A stretch of 64,000 nucleotides of DNA from Streptomyces sp. NBC_00820 (GCF_036347055.1 NZ_CP108882.1:124001-188000); one strand, 5' to 3'. Shown: positions 1 through 9,671, numbered from the stretch's first letter. Notes: generated by a model not told the origin, from the sequence alone. Made by a program: numbers and translations.

Positions 1-475
1 GCCCCGCCTTGGCACGCCAGTAGTCTGCGTCGCGTGGGTCGACCAGCCATCCCTTCAGGCGTACAGCGCCTGCCCGGAAGGCCTGGGGCAGCAAGGCCAC
101 ATCAGCGACGGCATGGCTGAAGACATCAACGTCGTGGGTGGCGTGATCGGTTTCGCACCAACAGGCCACGTTCACCGCCGCGTCGACCGCGAGCCGACCC
201 AGGTCTGCCCATACGACCTGGAGCAGGAACTCCATCTGGTCGCTCCCGTCAGCATGCTCGACGACGTCCAGGCCGAGGATGATCGGCGTCCCTGGCTGAG
301 GTCCAGGGAAGACCGCGTACGCCAGAGCCCATTCCCATTCCCATTCCGGCCCAGCTTCGTTGGCGCGAGACGCATCGACAGCACCGGCCCCGTCCTTCAG
401 GGATTCCACGCCAGCAGGCGATAGACCGGGAAACAGAGTGGTCAAGGGGACGTCGTCGAAGGCACCTCGTTTCAT
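1..475 (-). CDS. Hypothetical protein, 3' end outside the window
   Basis: An uninterrupted minus-strand frame opens with ATG at 473-475 (MKRGAFDDVPLTT) and runs off the left edge after about 158 codons. The protein is acidic, with an odd WEWEW stretch near residue 50 followed by a hydrophobic PIILGLDVV segment. The body (LLQVVWADLGRLAVDAAVN, then CWCETDHATHDVDVF) has normal Streptomyces codon use, which is why I accept it over the short frames on the other strand. A GGAG lies about 15 nt upstream of the start. I recognise no family and no catalytic motif, and the C-terminus cannot be seen. Confidence 0.6.
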   Translation of the reverse strand, partial: MKRGAFDDVPLTTLFPGLSPAGVESLKDGAGAVDASRANEAGPEWEWEWALAYAVFPGPQPGTPIILGLDVVEHADGSDQMEFLLQVVWADLGRLAVDAAVNVACWCETDHATHDVDVFSHAVADVALLPQAFRAGAVRLKGWLVDPRDADYWRAKAG

Positions 476-1106
476 GCGTCGATCATCGAGGCTCTCCGGC
501 TCACAGGCCAGGAGCTTCTCCCCCGAGGCTCCCTCTCCTCCCCCACAAGACGGCCCTTTGATGGCCGCCAAGCTGAGCACGTTCACCCGTACCCTGCTGA
601 GCACCTCGATGAGTACGCGGACACCGTGTACTGCCTGCGCTGCACGCGGTTCACTCCGTCCCCGAGACCGAGCAGCACCTCGTCGACCGTGCTCACCAGC
701 TCCCCCATCGGCGCACCCTGGAAACCGGCCGTCGCCCGCACAACGGCCTGCCGACGCGGCCGGCGAACTACCTTGCATGCCGCCACTTACGGAGGCGCGG
801 TCTCAAGCCCGAGCAGGTCGCTGGCGAAGGGGCGATCGGGCCGAGCAGCGGCACTCTTCCCGCCGGGGAGCGTTGCGGGCCGGGAGCGCGGTGCAGCAGC
901 CGATCGCCGCCGCCCCGCGCACGGAGGGAGCTCTCCCTCTCAAGCCCGCTCTGAGACCACCGATCCCACCGATGACCCCGGACCTACCAGCGGTGCCGTC
1001 ACCCTCGCGTCACCAGGTCTTTGCTGGCCGAAAGGGAGGTCTTTACACGGCAATTCAACACGTGCGATCATCCGGCGGCCCAAGATCGTCTCGGAATGGA
1101 ACACAT
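476..1106. other. Intergenic stretch without a supported gene
   Basis: About 630 bp between two divergently transcribed genes. Long open frames cross it on both strands, but none has a convincing start, ribosome site or recognisable protein. It may hold the promoters of both flanking genes and decayed coding sequence. I see no clear repeat or RNA. Confidence 0.4.
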
Positions 1107-2651
1107 GTGAACAAGAACCGAATAGGCCGGATCCAGGGTGCCAGATGGATCACGGCTTGCGGCATCGCGGCCCTGTCTCTCACCGGACTCGCACTGCCCG
1201 CCCAGGCGGCGGACGACCCGCCGGCCAAGTCCGACACATGGGTGCAGGAGCCCAAGGCGACCCAGGGGACGCTGAGTACGGCCAGGATGAAGGCCCTGGC
1301 GACCGCGGCCCCCGCTCCGGGCAGCGCTGCCGACCCCTCCGCTTTCAATCTCGCCGCCGGAAGCGACCTGAGCGGCAGGATCAGCGACCTCGATGCCGCG
1401 CTTCCCAAGCAGGGCGTCCAGAACCTGCTCAGCCAGGCCAACCGCGACCTGTTCTCGGACACCCAGTGCCCCGACCCGTTCGGCACGGGAGACAACGGGC
1501 CGCCACTCGCCCCGGTCAAGCGTTACTGCTTCGAGCACGACGACGAGGTCAGCCATGAGTGGATCCCGCAGGCCGTCACTGGAGTGTCGGACGCCCAGGA
1601 CGACGAGTACTGGGGCACCGCCCGCCCTGTACTGACCGGCTGGTACGACAACGAGAACCCGGGGCGCTCCGACGGGTGCACCGCATCGGAGTCGGACGCC
1701 TGCAACGAGAAGGGTGTACGGGTCACCTTCGTCGACCCGTCCACGAACAAGTACCGTCACGTGCTGCTGGTCTGGCCGTACTACAACAGCTACGGCCACA
1801 TCTCCTACGACGCGCTGCACGCCGACGAGTCCTCGTTGCAGAACGGCATCCACGCCGGCGGTATGGCCTGGTACGGCAACTACCTGTACGTCGCGGACAC
1901 GCTGAACGGTCTGCGCGTGTTCGACATGACCAAGATCATGGACCTCAACCCGGACCAGGACGCGTCCACGGACGACACCACGCAGGACGGCCTCACCAGC
2001 AACGTCTCCGACACGAAGCAGATCGGCCGGCAGAACAACGTCTGGTACAGCTTCGGCTATCGCTACGTCATGCCGCAGGTGGCCACCTGGACATTCACCA
2101 GCCTCCAGTACAACTCCCCCGACGCGGACATCTGCTCGACCACCGGCGCCCCGAAGGCCTCGTACGTCTCGATCGACCGCAGCACCACCCCTGACGAACT
2201 GGTCGTCGGCGAGTACTGCAACTCCGACGCGACCTTCCCCAACACCGGCCGCATCGGCGCCTGGCAGCTCAACGGCAGCACAGGCCAGCTGGCGTCCCCC
2301 AGCGGTATCAACAAGGCGTACTACCTCCCCCAGGACCTGAATCAGGGGGCCGCGCGATACAACGGCACCTGGTACTTCGACCAGAGCCATAAGTACAGCA
2401 ACGGCACCCTCATCCGCGCCCGCGTAGGCACCGACGGGAAACTCGCCGCCTTCGGCAACGGGATCCCCACCGCCGTCGGCCCGGAAGACCTCTACTACGA
2501 GCACGGCACTGCCACGGGGAACCCGCCTCTGCTGTGGTCGGTCTCCGAGCACAGCAGCGACACCGACGACCCGTCGTGCTCTACCGGCCCGTCACCGTGT
2601 GCACGGCTGCTCTACGCACACAACGTGAACACCATCCTCGCGCAGCCGTGA
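1107..2651 (+). CDS. Secreted protein with Sec signal peptide, unknown function
   Basis: The GTG at 1107 (VNKNRIGRIQGARW) is chosen because it begins a textbook Sec leader: basic N-region, hydrophobic core ITACGIAALSLTGLAL, and an AQA cleavage site before ADDPP at about residue 34. The frame is open much further upstream, but that part has no protein character. The mature protein of about 480 aa is rich in Tyr, Trp, Asn and Gly, with strand-like repeats such as GMAWYGNYLYVADTLNGLRVF that resemble propeller blades. Several Cys residues could form disulfides. It should act outside the cell, perhaps binding or processing a carbohydrate or surface ligand, but I cannot name a family. A perfect palindrome follows the stop codon. 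Confidence 0.8.
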   Translation: MNKNRIGRIQGARWITACGIAALSLTGLALPAQAADDPPAKSDTWVQEPKATQGTLSTARMKALATAAPAPGSAADPSAFNLAAGSDLSGRISDLDAALPKQGVQNLLSQANRDLFSDTQCPDPFGTGDNGPPLAPVKRYCFEHDDEVSHEWIPQAVTGVSDAQDDEYWGTARPVLTGWYDNENPGRSDGCTASESDACNEKGVRVTFVDPSTNKYRHVLLVWPYYNSYGHISYDALHADESSLQNGIHAGGMAWYGNYLYVADTLNGLRVFDMTKIMDLNPDQDASTDDTTQDGLTSNVSDTKQIGRQNNVWYSFGYRYVMPQVATWTFTSLQYNSPDADICSTTGAPKASYVSIDRSTTPDELVVGEYCNSDATFPNTGRIGAWQLNGSTGQLASPSGINKAYYLPQDLNQGAARYNGTWYFDQSHKYSNGTLIRARVGTDGKLAAFGNGIPTAVGPEDLYYEHGTATGNPPLLWSVSEHSSDTDDPSCSTGPSPCARLLYAHNVNTILAQP

Positions 2652-2687
2652 CCCATCACCGGCAACACTGAACACACCGCCCGACCC

Positions 2688-2717
2688 GTTTCCCCGTGCC
2701 ACGTGGCACGGGGAAAC
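2688..2717. terminator. 30-nt perfect palindrome, bidirectional terminator candidate
   Basis: Bases 2688-2717 form an uninterrupted palindrome (GTTTCCCCGTGCC, ACGT centre, GGCACGGGGAAAC). It starts 37 bp after the secreted-protein stop. Its hairpin has a 13-bp stem and a four-base loop, without a long T tract, as is usual for Streptomyces terminators. Confidence 0.7.
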
Positions 2718-3642
2718 CGAGCGAACGTGCCACAGAGTCAGCAAGCCTTCCCCCTCACTGCCATCATCAGCCGGAAACCCGGCACCAGGTGTGCCCGCCT
2801 CGTCACCGACTTCCCGACGCCGCCGCGATGCGGGCGACACCTTCCCTCGTCCCGCCGGCAGCGTCCCAACGCCGGCCGACGGGACGCTGTGACCCCGGAC
2901 AGCTTCACCCATCCGGTCCGGGGGAACGGCCACACCCACAACCAACCCACAGCAACCTGCTTGAGCCAGGTCTTCCGCGCCTGCACCCCCGACACGCCAC
3001 ATCTACGCGATTTGGCCTCCCGAAGGCTGCATCTGCCCTTCCGTACGGGTCACTCTCACCGCACTGGCCGTGACCGCGAAGCTGCTGGAACGCCCTGGTC
3101 GACGAACAGCGACATCCAGTGCCGAACCGGGTACGACGAGCGGACCGGGACCATCCCCGCACCCGCGGGAGCGACCGGAACGGACCCTGCGAGCGGGGGC
3201 GGGGTACAGGGGCCCCGTCCGGGTGGGTCGTCTCGCGCTTCAGGACGGCGGGTGACGGCGTTGCGGGTCGACTCGCGCGGGGTGCCGGTGTCTTCTCCGT
3301 CGGGCGGGCAGGTCCCGCCGCCGGGAAACATACGGGGCGCCTGCCGCGGGCCGGCTCAGAACGGCGGAACGTGATGACCTGCTGAACGGCCTTGCTGTCC
3401 CTGACGGTTCGGGGACAGGACGGACGAGCGGGCTTGCGAGGACGTCCTCGTACGGGGACGTCAGCGTCGGCGTACACCCAGGGGCAGAAGGGCCCGCAGG
3501 CGGAGAACATCACCGTTGCCTGACCTCGCACGGCTTCAGGTCCCAGAGTAAACCCTGGGGCCACACCACTCTTCAGCCCCCAGAAACCCGGGGAGCGTCG
3601 GACACTCCCCCGCCGGAGGACGCCCACGATCGCACGAGGGCT
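2718..3642. other. Long non-coding or decayed stretch
   Basis: More than 900 bp without a convincing gene. Frames of 90-240 codons exist on both strands, but all are Arg/Pro/Gly-rich shadows without start signals. The part at 3530-3640 contains short inverted C/G runs that could be hairpins. I see no transposase motif, tRNA or CRISPR repeat here. Confidence 0.4.
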
Positions 3643-4683
3643 TCATCGGTCCTGTGGCTCGCCGCGGAGCGGGAGTCCGCACGTGCGGTAGATCTCGTCG
3701 AGGACGCCCATGTTCGCCACGGCGTCGGCAGGCGAGGTAATGACAGGGCTCTTGTCCAGCACCGCTGACGCGAATGCCGACAACTGGCAGGCGTAGCTCG
3801 AGGGGTTGGGCTGGAGGCGCTCCCGCCTCACCACACGCCTTCCCGCGGAACGCGGCATGCGGATGGTGAGCTGGTGGTAGAGCTGCGGCATCACGAAGTT
3901 GGTCACGTTCAGTTCGCCGGCGGATCCGATCGCCCGGGCCCGGATCGACAGCAGGCGGCGCGACCACATGGACGCACGGACACGTCCGGTCGCCCCGCTC
4001 GGAAAGGCGAGGTCGGCGCTCATCGCACGGTCGATGCGCCGGTCCTTGCGCAGGGTCAGCATCTGTGCGGCCGTCACTGCCGGGGTGCCTCCGCCGAGAA
4101 GACGGGCGACGTGGACCGCGTAGCAACCGGCATCCATGGTGGCGCCGCCCGCCAGTCCGTAGTCGTACCGGATGTCACTGAACCGGGGCAGGGGGAAGCA
4201 CACCTGGGCCTCGACGTGGTGCAGTTCGCCGAGTTCGCCGCTTTCCACGATCTGCCGAATTCGCGCGGCAAGTGGATGGTGACGGTAGTGAAAGGCTTCC
4301 ATCACCACCAGGCCGCTGCGCGCGTAAGCCTCGTCGGCGGCTTCCACCACGCGCTCCGCCTCGGCGCGGTTGGCGGTCAAGGGCTTCTCGCACAGCACGT
4401 GCTTGCCGGCGCGCAGAGCCTTCAGCGTCCACTCCGCGTGCAGCCCGTTGGGCAACGGCACGTAGACGGCGTCCACTTCTGGGTCGGCGAGGAGCGCTTC
4501 GTAGCCGGTGTGCACGACGGGGATATCGTGTTTGCGGGCGAACGCCTCGGCACGCCCGCGGTCGCGAGCAGCGACCGCGGCCACCGTGACGCGTGGAGTC
4601 AGGCGTGCGGGTTTGATCAGTGCGCTCGGTGCGATGGCGGCTGCTCCGAGCAGCCCGACCCTGAGGCCTTGAGACATGGGCAT
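3643..4683 (-). CDS. Gfo/Idh/MocA family NAD(P)-dependent oxidoreductase
   Basis: Sugar or inositol dehydrogenase-like oxidoreductase of about 346 aa, normal for the family. The start ATG at 4683 (MPMSQGLRV) places the Rossmann glycine motif GLLGAAAIA at residues 10-18; a second ATG six bases in is equally possible. The family motif EKPL falls at about 99-102 and a DAGCYAVH motif, which carries the catalytic-type Tyr/His, sits near residue 190. It is expected to be cytosolic and to oxidise a polyol or sugar; the substrate cannot be read from sequence. It stands alone, without an obvious operon partner. Confidence 0.88.
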   Translation of the reverse strand: MPMSQGLRVGLLGAAAIAPSALIKPARLTPRVTVAAVAARDRGRAEAFARKHDIPVVHTGYEALLADPEVDAVYVPLPNGLHAEWTLKALRAGKHVLCEKPLTANRAEAERVVEAADEAYARSGLVVMEAFHYRHHPLAARIRQIVESGELGELHHVEAQVCFPLPRFSDIRYDYGLAGGATMDAGCYAVHVARLLGGGTPAVTAAQMLTLRKDRRIDRAMSADLAFPSGATGRVRASMWSRRLLSIRARAIGSAGELNVTNFVMPQLYHQLTIRMPRSAGRRVVRRERLQPNPSSYACQLSAFASAVLDKSPVITSPADAVANMGVLDEIYRTCGLPLRGEPQDR

Positions 4684-5087
4684 CAGTGTGCCAGTCGTGG
4701 CAGGCGGCACGGATCCTCGGCTTCGCCTGCTCGGCTGTGGCCGCGGGTTTCGCGCGCGAGGGGGTGGGAGCCGAGATTCGGGCCCCGACCCGGATGACGC
4801 CCTTCCCTGTTCCTTGCCGAGTACGACCGCAAGGCTGCCGCCGGTCCCACCCTGGAGGAACCGCTCACCGACACAAGTCGGTACCTGCCGCTCCGCCTTC
4901 ACCACGGAAGTTCTGGCGGAGGTCGCCGTACGCGGCTTCCGCCCGCTTGGTCGCCCTCCGGTCGACGCGGCAAAGTCGTCGTAGCGGCGGCGCCGACGGA
5001 AAGCAGCGGCTCGTGTGGCTCCGGCCGGCCGAGCGATTTCGCTGTGAGGTGACGCGTGTTCCGGCTGAGTGGAGGCCGGTCCGCCGG
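4684..5087. other. Intergenic stretch, possible coding relic
   Basis: About 400 bp between two minus-strand genes. Short frames on both strands carry plausible protein-like stretches (for example AEYDRKAAAGPTLEEPLTD on the plus strand around 4816-4875), but no start or family is recognisable. It is most likely decayed sequence plus the oxidoreductase promoter. Confidence 0.35.
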
Positions 5088-5693
5088 TCATACGGTGGTG
5101 GCGTCCAGCAGGAGGTCGAAGGCGTCATTCGCCTCGCGGAGTACCGCCGTCGCGTCGTGGCTGCCGAGGCGCCACGCCGCCTGGTAGCAGGCGAGGGTCA
5201 ACTGGGCGGCGAGGACGGCGGTGGCCGGCGGGGTGCCGTGGTCGATCAGGTGGTTCTCGAGGAGGTCGGCGTAGTGCCGGGTCTTGCGGGTGTGCCGGTC
5301 TTCGAGCTCGGGGTGCTGCTTGACCAGACGGTGGTAAACCGCGTAGTGGCCGGGGTTGCGGGCGGCCTCGGTGCAGATCGCGAGCAGCAGCCGCCGAGAT
5401 GTGGCCAGTGCCTGCGCGAGATCCCGGAGCGGCTCGGCGGGTGCATCGCGCATGGCCGCGGTGAGCGCGTGCAGGAAGTCGTCCTCGGTGGAGAAGACGA
5501 CTTCCTGCTTGTCGCCGAAGTAGCGGAAGAAGGTGGTGCGGCCGATCTCGGCCTGCTGGGCGATCTCGTCCACGGTGACGGCATCGAACCCCCGCTCCAT
5601 GAAGAGCGCGAAGGCCGTCTCGATGATCCGTTCCCGGGTCTGGCGGCGCTTGCGCTCCCGCAATGACTCCACCGGAAACTTGTTCGCGCTCAT
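5088..5693 (-). CDS. TetR family transcriptional regulator
   Basis: 201-aa repressor. The N-terminal helix-turn-helix spans about residues 23-63 (TVDEIAQQAEIGRTTFFRYF), followed by an all-helical ligand domain. The start ATG at 5693 overlaps the stop of the upstream SDR gene as ATGA, so translation of the two genes is probably coupled and the operon runs SDR then TetR. The 19-bp inverted repeat upstream of the SDR gene (6662-6680) is the likely operator, making this an autoregulated unit that responds to a small molecule, perhaps the SDR substrate or product. The ligand is unknown. Confidence 0.9.
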   Translation of the reverse strand: MSANKFPVESLRERKRRQTRERIIETAFALFMERGFDAVTVDEIAQQAEIGRTTFFRYFGDKQEVVFSTEDDFLHALTAAMRDAPAEPLRDLAQALATSRRLLLAICTEAARNPGHYAVYHRLVKQHPELEDRHTRKTRHYADLLENHLIDHGTPPATAVLAAQLTLACYQAAWRLGSHDATAVLREANDAFDLLLDATTV

Positions 5694-6634
5694 TCGGTCA
5701 GGATATCCGCCCGTCCCGCCTGGCGGTCGGCGTCGACGAGGCGGGCGGCCTCGCGCCACAGCTCCTCCTCGCGGGCCTCGTCGTACGACTCCGGCGACGA
5801 GGGGACGTTGCGGCCGCGATCGAGGTAGGACCCTGTCCGGGTGGTCAGCCCGGTCAGGATCGTCTCAGTGAGCCGGGCGCCCGCCTGTCCCGGCGTCATG
5901 CCCCGGCCGAGGAATCGCTGAAGCCGGAAGAATCCGTTGAGCACGCCCCGCACGGGCCCCGGGACGTGGCGGAAGAAATCGGTGCCCGCGACGAGCGCCG
6001 GGTTGTAGGAGTAGACGCCGACGCTCTCGGGCAGGCGGCGGGCCAGCGCGTGGGTCAGGTAGATGACGCCGAGTTTGCTGGTCGCGTACGCCCGCCCGGC
6101 CTCCCGCGCTCCACCGGAACGAGGCGCGGCCAGTCGTTCCGGCGTTTCCCAGCGCGGTGCCGGCGTGGCGCCGAGCGTGTAGCGGAACTGCCCGAAGTGG
6201 CAGTCGCTCGAGGTGAGCACGATCCAGCCCGGACCGGTGAACCGGGGCAGCAGCTCCCTGACGAGCAGGTAGTGGGACAGCACATTGACCCCGAAGGTCA
6301 TCTCGTACCCGTCCGTGGTGCGTTGCTGGGTCGTCGTGACCGTGAGGCCGGCGTTGCCGAGATAGCCACCGAGCGGCGGGAGGTGCCCGGAGTCGAGCCC
6401 GCGCAGAATCTCCTTCACCGCCCGCCTGGTCGCGGCGAGCGAAGCGAGGTCACAGTCCACGTCGGTGATCCCGGAAGCGCCGGTGGCCTCGGCGAGTTCC
6501 GCAGCGAGGCGTTCGCCGCCCCGGCGGGTCAGCACGACGTAGTGGTCCTGCGGCCGTTCCCGGATCAGCAGCTCGACGGACTCGCGGCCGAAGCCGCTGG
6601 TCACTCCGGTTAAGACGATGGTCCGGTTGTCCAT
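5690..6634 (-). CDS. Short-chain dehydrogenase/reductase
   Basis: NAD(P)-dependent SDR of 314 aa, longer than classical 250-aa members because of a C-terminal extension like that of protochlorophyllide-reductase or retinol-dehydrogenase-like SDRs. Visible motifs are the cofactor glycine motif TGVTSGFG (9-16), NAG (94-96), the Ser of LTSSDCHFG near 142, and YATSK (183-187) with catalytic Tyr183 and Lys187. The start ATG is 28 bp from a perfect palindromic operator, and its stop overlaps the TetR start by four bases. The substrate is unknown. Confidence 0.88.
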   Translation of the reverse strand: MDNRTIVLTGVTSGFGRESVELLIRERPQDHYVVLTRRGGERLAAELAEATGASGITDVDCDLASLAATRRAVKEILRGLDSGHLPPLGGYLGNAGLTVTTTQQRTTDGYEMTFGVNVLSHYLLVRELLPRFTGPGWIVLTSSDCHFGQFRYTLGATPAPRWETPERLAAPRSGGAREAGRAYATSKLGVIYLTHALARRLPESVGVYSYNPALVAGTDFFRHVPGPVRGVLNGFFRLQRFLGRGMTPGQAGARLTETILTGLTTRTGSYLDRGRNVPSSPESYDEAREEELWREAARLVDADRQAGRADILTE

Positions 6635-6661
6635 GGCAGACTCCTACGGTATCGAGTTCCA

Positions 6662-6680
6662 TATGGTACTCAGTACCATA
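6662..6680. promoter_or_regulatory. Palindromic operator of the SDR-tetR operon
   Basis: TATGGTACT, one base, AGTACCATA: a perfect 9-bp inverted repeat 28 bp upstream of the SDR start codon. A diverged copy of the half sites (GGTATCGAGTTCCAT) lies at about 6649-6663. Size and symmetry fit a TetR dimer site. Confidence 0.7.
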
Positions 6681-7172
6681 GCGCGTCATGGTTCACTTCG
6701 CATCGAGCGACGAAACCGCGGCCGGCACGTCGGCTGGTCGACACCACGACGATGGCCGAACTGCAATCCCACGCATGATCATCCAGCCGGACGTGTCACC
6801 CAGGTCCTGGGAACGATCCGTCACCCGGGAGATGCGACCCGACCCGCGTCCGGCACAAGAGGCGGTGAACGGGCGCCGGTGCAGGTGCACTTGGGCGAGG
6901 AGAGTGCGCCGCTCCGCGCCGCCGGGCAAGGCAGGCCGCTGTCCGCTCCCGGTGTTCGATGAAGCGGACGTCTGCCCTGCCGACTCCGTCCTCCGTTTCC
7001 CGGCCGGGCTGGAGCCGCGAAACGCCAACGAGCGGCTGCAGCACATGGTGCGGCACCGCAGGACGACGGCGCTCGAGAATGCCGCGCCCGTTGCCGGCCG
7101 GGAAGGCCCGCCTTCCCGGCTCGAACGGGTCTGTTCAGAAGGAAGTCCAGCCGTGTATCCGGGAGTTCCCGC
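6681..7172. other. Intergenic stretch with no gene seen
   Basis: About 490 bp between the SDR promoter and the 3' end of the GlxA-like gene. Open frames exist but have no family resemblance or ribosome sites. I see no terminator, repeat or RNA that I could defend. Confidence 0.4.
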
Positions 7173-8129
7173 TCAAGGAGCCGGAATCGTCCGGTCGGAG
7201 AACGCGGCCCGATACTCGGTCGGCGACACGTCGAGGATTCTCCGAAAATGCAGGCGGAGGTTGGATCCGGTTCCCAGTCCGACGCGCTCGGCGATCTGGT
7301 CGACCGGGAGCTTCGTGGTTTCCAGGAGCGCTCGGGCAGCGTCGACCCGAGCGCGCAGGACCCACTGCAGCGGCGTGTCGCCGGTCTCCTCGGCGAAACG
7401 GCGCATGAAGGTGCGCAGTGACATCCGCGCATGCGTCGCGAGTTCGGTGACTGCGAGCGGTTCGTGGAGGCGCGTCAGCGCCCACTCTCGGGTCGCCGCG
7501 AGCGTATCGCCATGCGGCGCCGAGTTGCTTCGGGGAAGGTACTGAGCCTGGCCGCCGCTCCGATGGGGCGCGGTCACCAGACGGCGGGCGATGTCGTTCG
7601 CCACACTCACGCCGAGGTCACGCCGCACGATGTGAAGGCACAGGTCGATTCCTGCCGCGACGCCGGCTGACGTGAGGACCGAACCCTCGTCGACGAACAG
7701 GACATTGGGCTCCACCAGGATGGCCGGATGGCGCTGCGCCAACATCTCCGCCGCGTCCCAATGCGTTGTCGCGCGTCGCCCTTCCAGCAGACCCGCGTCG
7801 GCCAGGGCGAACGCGCCGTAGCAGATCGATGCGATACGGGCTCCTCTCGCATGTGCCCTGTGAAGCGCTTCGTGCACTGCGGCCGGGATCGGTCGGCCGA
7901 CCGGCGCGTAGCCGGGGACGATGATGGTGTCCGCCGCGTTCAGCGCGTCGAGACCCTGGGGCACCGCGTACCCGAAGCCCTCACTGGACGGCACCGTTCC
8001 CGCACTGACGCCGCACACGGTCAGCTCGTAGGGGAATCCCTCACGCTGGTGGAACACCTGGGTCGGGATGCCGACGTCGAGCGGGAGCGCCCCGTCCAGC
8101 ACGAGCACCATCACTCGGTGCGAACTCAT
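7173..8129 (-). CDS. GlxA-type AraC family regulator with DJ-1/PfpI domain
   Basis: 318-aa regulator. Residues 1-190 form a DJ-1/PfpI-like domain (ASICYGAF with Cys103, then LLEGRRATTHW typical of this group), and residues 215-310 form a two-helix-turn-helix AraC DNA-binding domain ending in VSPTEYRAAF. The start ATG at 8129 is preceded by AGGAG at good spacing. It is divergent from an MFS exporter, with an inverted repeat between them. The family commonly activates or represses the neighbouring transporter or catabolic gene in response to a small ligand. Confidence 0.9.
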   Translation of the reverse strand: MSSHRVMVLVLDGALPLDVGIPTQVFHQREGFPYELTVCGVSAGTVPSSEGFGYAVPQGLDALNAADTIIVPGYAPVGRPIPAAVHEALHRAHARGARIASICYGAFALADAGLLEGRRATTHWDAAEMLAQRHPAILVEPNVLFVDEGSVLTSAGVAAGIDLCLHIVRRDLGVSVANDIARRLVTAPHRSGGQAQYLPRSNSAPHGDTLAATREWALTRLHEPLAVTELATHARMSLRTFMRRFAEETGDTPLQWVLRARVDAARALLETTKLPVDQIAERVGLGTGSNLRLHFRRILDVSPTEYRAAFSDRTIPAP

Positions 8130-8189
8130 CGTCGTCCAGCTCCTCAGCTCGAGGCGATCGATCCCATGTGGCGGAATCCTCGCACGTAT

Positions 8190-8203
8190 TGGCATTCTTG
8201 CCA
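8190..8203. promoter_or_regulatory. Inverted repeat between glxA-like and MFS genes
   Basis: TGGCA-TTCT-TGCCA lies in the 155-bp divergent promoter region, 60 bp from the regulator start and 82 bp from the MFS start. It is the only clear symmetry there and is a candidate binding site for the GlxA-like regulator. Confidence 0.5.
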
Positions 8204-8284
8204 CTGGAGGGTGTCGCCCAACCGCTCGAAACTGAATGGGCCGTCCAGTCGGGTTCGGTCCTCAGTCGAGCGGATAGGGGTTCC

Positions 8285-9550
8285 ATGCCGCGTCCAACGG
8301 TTCCGCCGGTCGTCGCCTTCGTCACGTCGGCCATCGCGTTCATGGCAGTGATGGCCGCCGCGGGAGCACCGAGCGCCCTGCTGGTCGTCTACCAGCAGCA
8401 CTGGCATTTCCCCGACAGCGAGCTGACGGTCGCGTTCGCGATCTACGCCTTCACGCTTCTCCTCGCGCTTGTCGTCATCGGTTCCCTGTCGGATCGAATC
8501 GGCCGCCGTCCGGTACTCGTCGCGGCCCTCGCACTCCAGGCGGTCGCGATGACGGTGTTCCTGTTCGCCCCGGACATCGGCGTCATCATCGTCGGGCGGG
8601 CGCTGCAGGGCTTCGCGACGGGAGCGGCCACGAGCGCGTTCAGCGCCTACATCGCCGAGGTCGCACCAGCGGGGCTGAAGAAGGCCGCATCACTGGTCGT
8701 GAGCATCGCATCCGTCGCCGGTCTCGGTATCGGCGTCGTCCTGACCGGCGTCGCCATCCAGTTCACGGCAGCACCCGCGACGGTCGTGTTCGGCGCCGCA
8801 CTCGCGACCATCGTCATCGCCCTCGTCGTCACAGCGGCATCGCCCGAGACGGTCAGCACGCGTCAAGGGACCGGCGATGCCCTCGTGTCACGCATCGGCA
8901 TTCCGTCCGCCGCCCGGACCGCGTTCGCTCGCACTGCCCCAGGGATGACCGGGATCTGGATGTCGGCCGGGCTGGTCCTCGGCCTCGGGGCGTCGATCGT
9001 CCATCAAGCCCTGCACATCACCAGCGGAGCCGCCCTTGGCCTGGTGGTCGCAGCCCAGCCCTTGGCCGCGGCCGTCTCCGCGCTCGCGCTCGGCCCGCTG
9101 ATGCCGCCCCGGCGGTTCATGCTCGCCGGATACGCAGCGGTTCTCGCCGGTGTGTCGCTGGAGGCGTGCTCGTTCGCGGCGCGCCTCGCATCGCTCATCA
9201 TCAGCGGCGCGATCATCACCGGCCTCGGCTTCGGCGCCGTCTTTTCCAGCACGCTCGGGCTCCTTGTGCCGCTGACGCGAGCGCAGGAGCGTGCGAGGCT
9301 GTTCTCCGCCGTCTACGTCGTCGCTTACCTCGCGTACGGCATCCCTACCATCGCGGCCGGCTTCCTCAGTGACGCCATCGGTTTGGTGCCGGCAGCAATC
9401 ATCTACGCCGCCGCAACACTCGCCACAACAGCCGCTGGACTGACCGTCTCACTCACCCGGAAGGGATCGATGTCGAGGGACGCGCTCTCCGGTGTCAGGC
9501 AAGAAGCACGAGCGCGCGACGTGCCAGCGGCCGCATCAAGCGCGGACTGA
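8285..9550 (+). CDS. MFS transporter, 12 TM drug-efflux type
   Basis: 421-aa major facilitator with about 12 hydrophobic helices. The loop 2-3 motif A is clear at residues 67-76 (GSLSDRIGRR), and a fourth-helix segment GRALQGFATG follows, as in proton-driven drug exporters. I chose the ATG at 8285 because it opens directly into the first helix and has AGGGG upstream; the frame extends 39 codons further upstream without membrane character. It is divergent from the GlxA-like regulator, which probably controls it, and is followed by a strong hairpin terminator. Confidence 0.88.
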   Translation: MPRPTVPPVVAFVTSAIAFMAVMAAAGAPSALLVVYQQHWHFPDSELTVAFAIYAFTLLLALVVIGSLSDRIGRRPVLVAALALQAVAMTVFLFAPDIGVIIVGRALQGFATGAATSAFSAYIAEVAPAGLKKAASLVVSIASVAGLGIGVVLTGVAIQFTAAPATVVFGAALATIVIALVVTAASPETVSTRQGTGDALVSRIGIPSAARTAFARTAPGMTGIWMSAGLVLGLGASIVHQALHITSGAALGLVVAAQPLAAAVSALALGPLMPPRRFMLAGYAAVLAGVSLEACSFAARLASLIISGAIITGLGFGAVFSSTLGLLVPLTRAQERARLFSAVYVVAYLAYGIPTIAAGFLSDAIGLVPAAIIYAAATLATTAAGLTVSLTRKGSMSRDALSGVRQEARARDVPAAASSAD

Positions 9551-9560
9551 GAACTCGGTC

Positions 9561-9593
9561 AAGGCCCCGATCCGTTGGTGCGGTCGGGGCCTT
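9561..9593 (+). terminator. Terminator after the MFS gene
   Basis: AAGGCCCCGA (9561-9570) and TCGGGGCCTT (9584-9593) form a perfect 10-bp stem starting 10 bp after the MFS stop. Confidence 0.8.
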
Positions 9594-9671
9594 GGCACCA
9601 TGGTCACAGGACGCTGCCCGTGTACGGCTCCGGCCCCCGGCGACGAGATGTCACCAAGGGCCGGGCCTTCG

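Noticed and set aside
1068..2552. 494-codon open frame on the minus strand
   Set aside because: It is antisense to the secreted-protein gene, has Val/Gly/Arg-rich shadow composition and no start signal; the plus strand has a signal peptide and normal protein character.
6681..7545. Overlapping frames of 100-285 codons upstream of the glxA-like gene
   Set aside because: Arg/Pro-rich, no ribosome sites, partly antisense to the regulator; no family resemblance.
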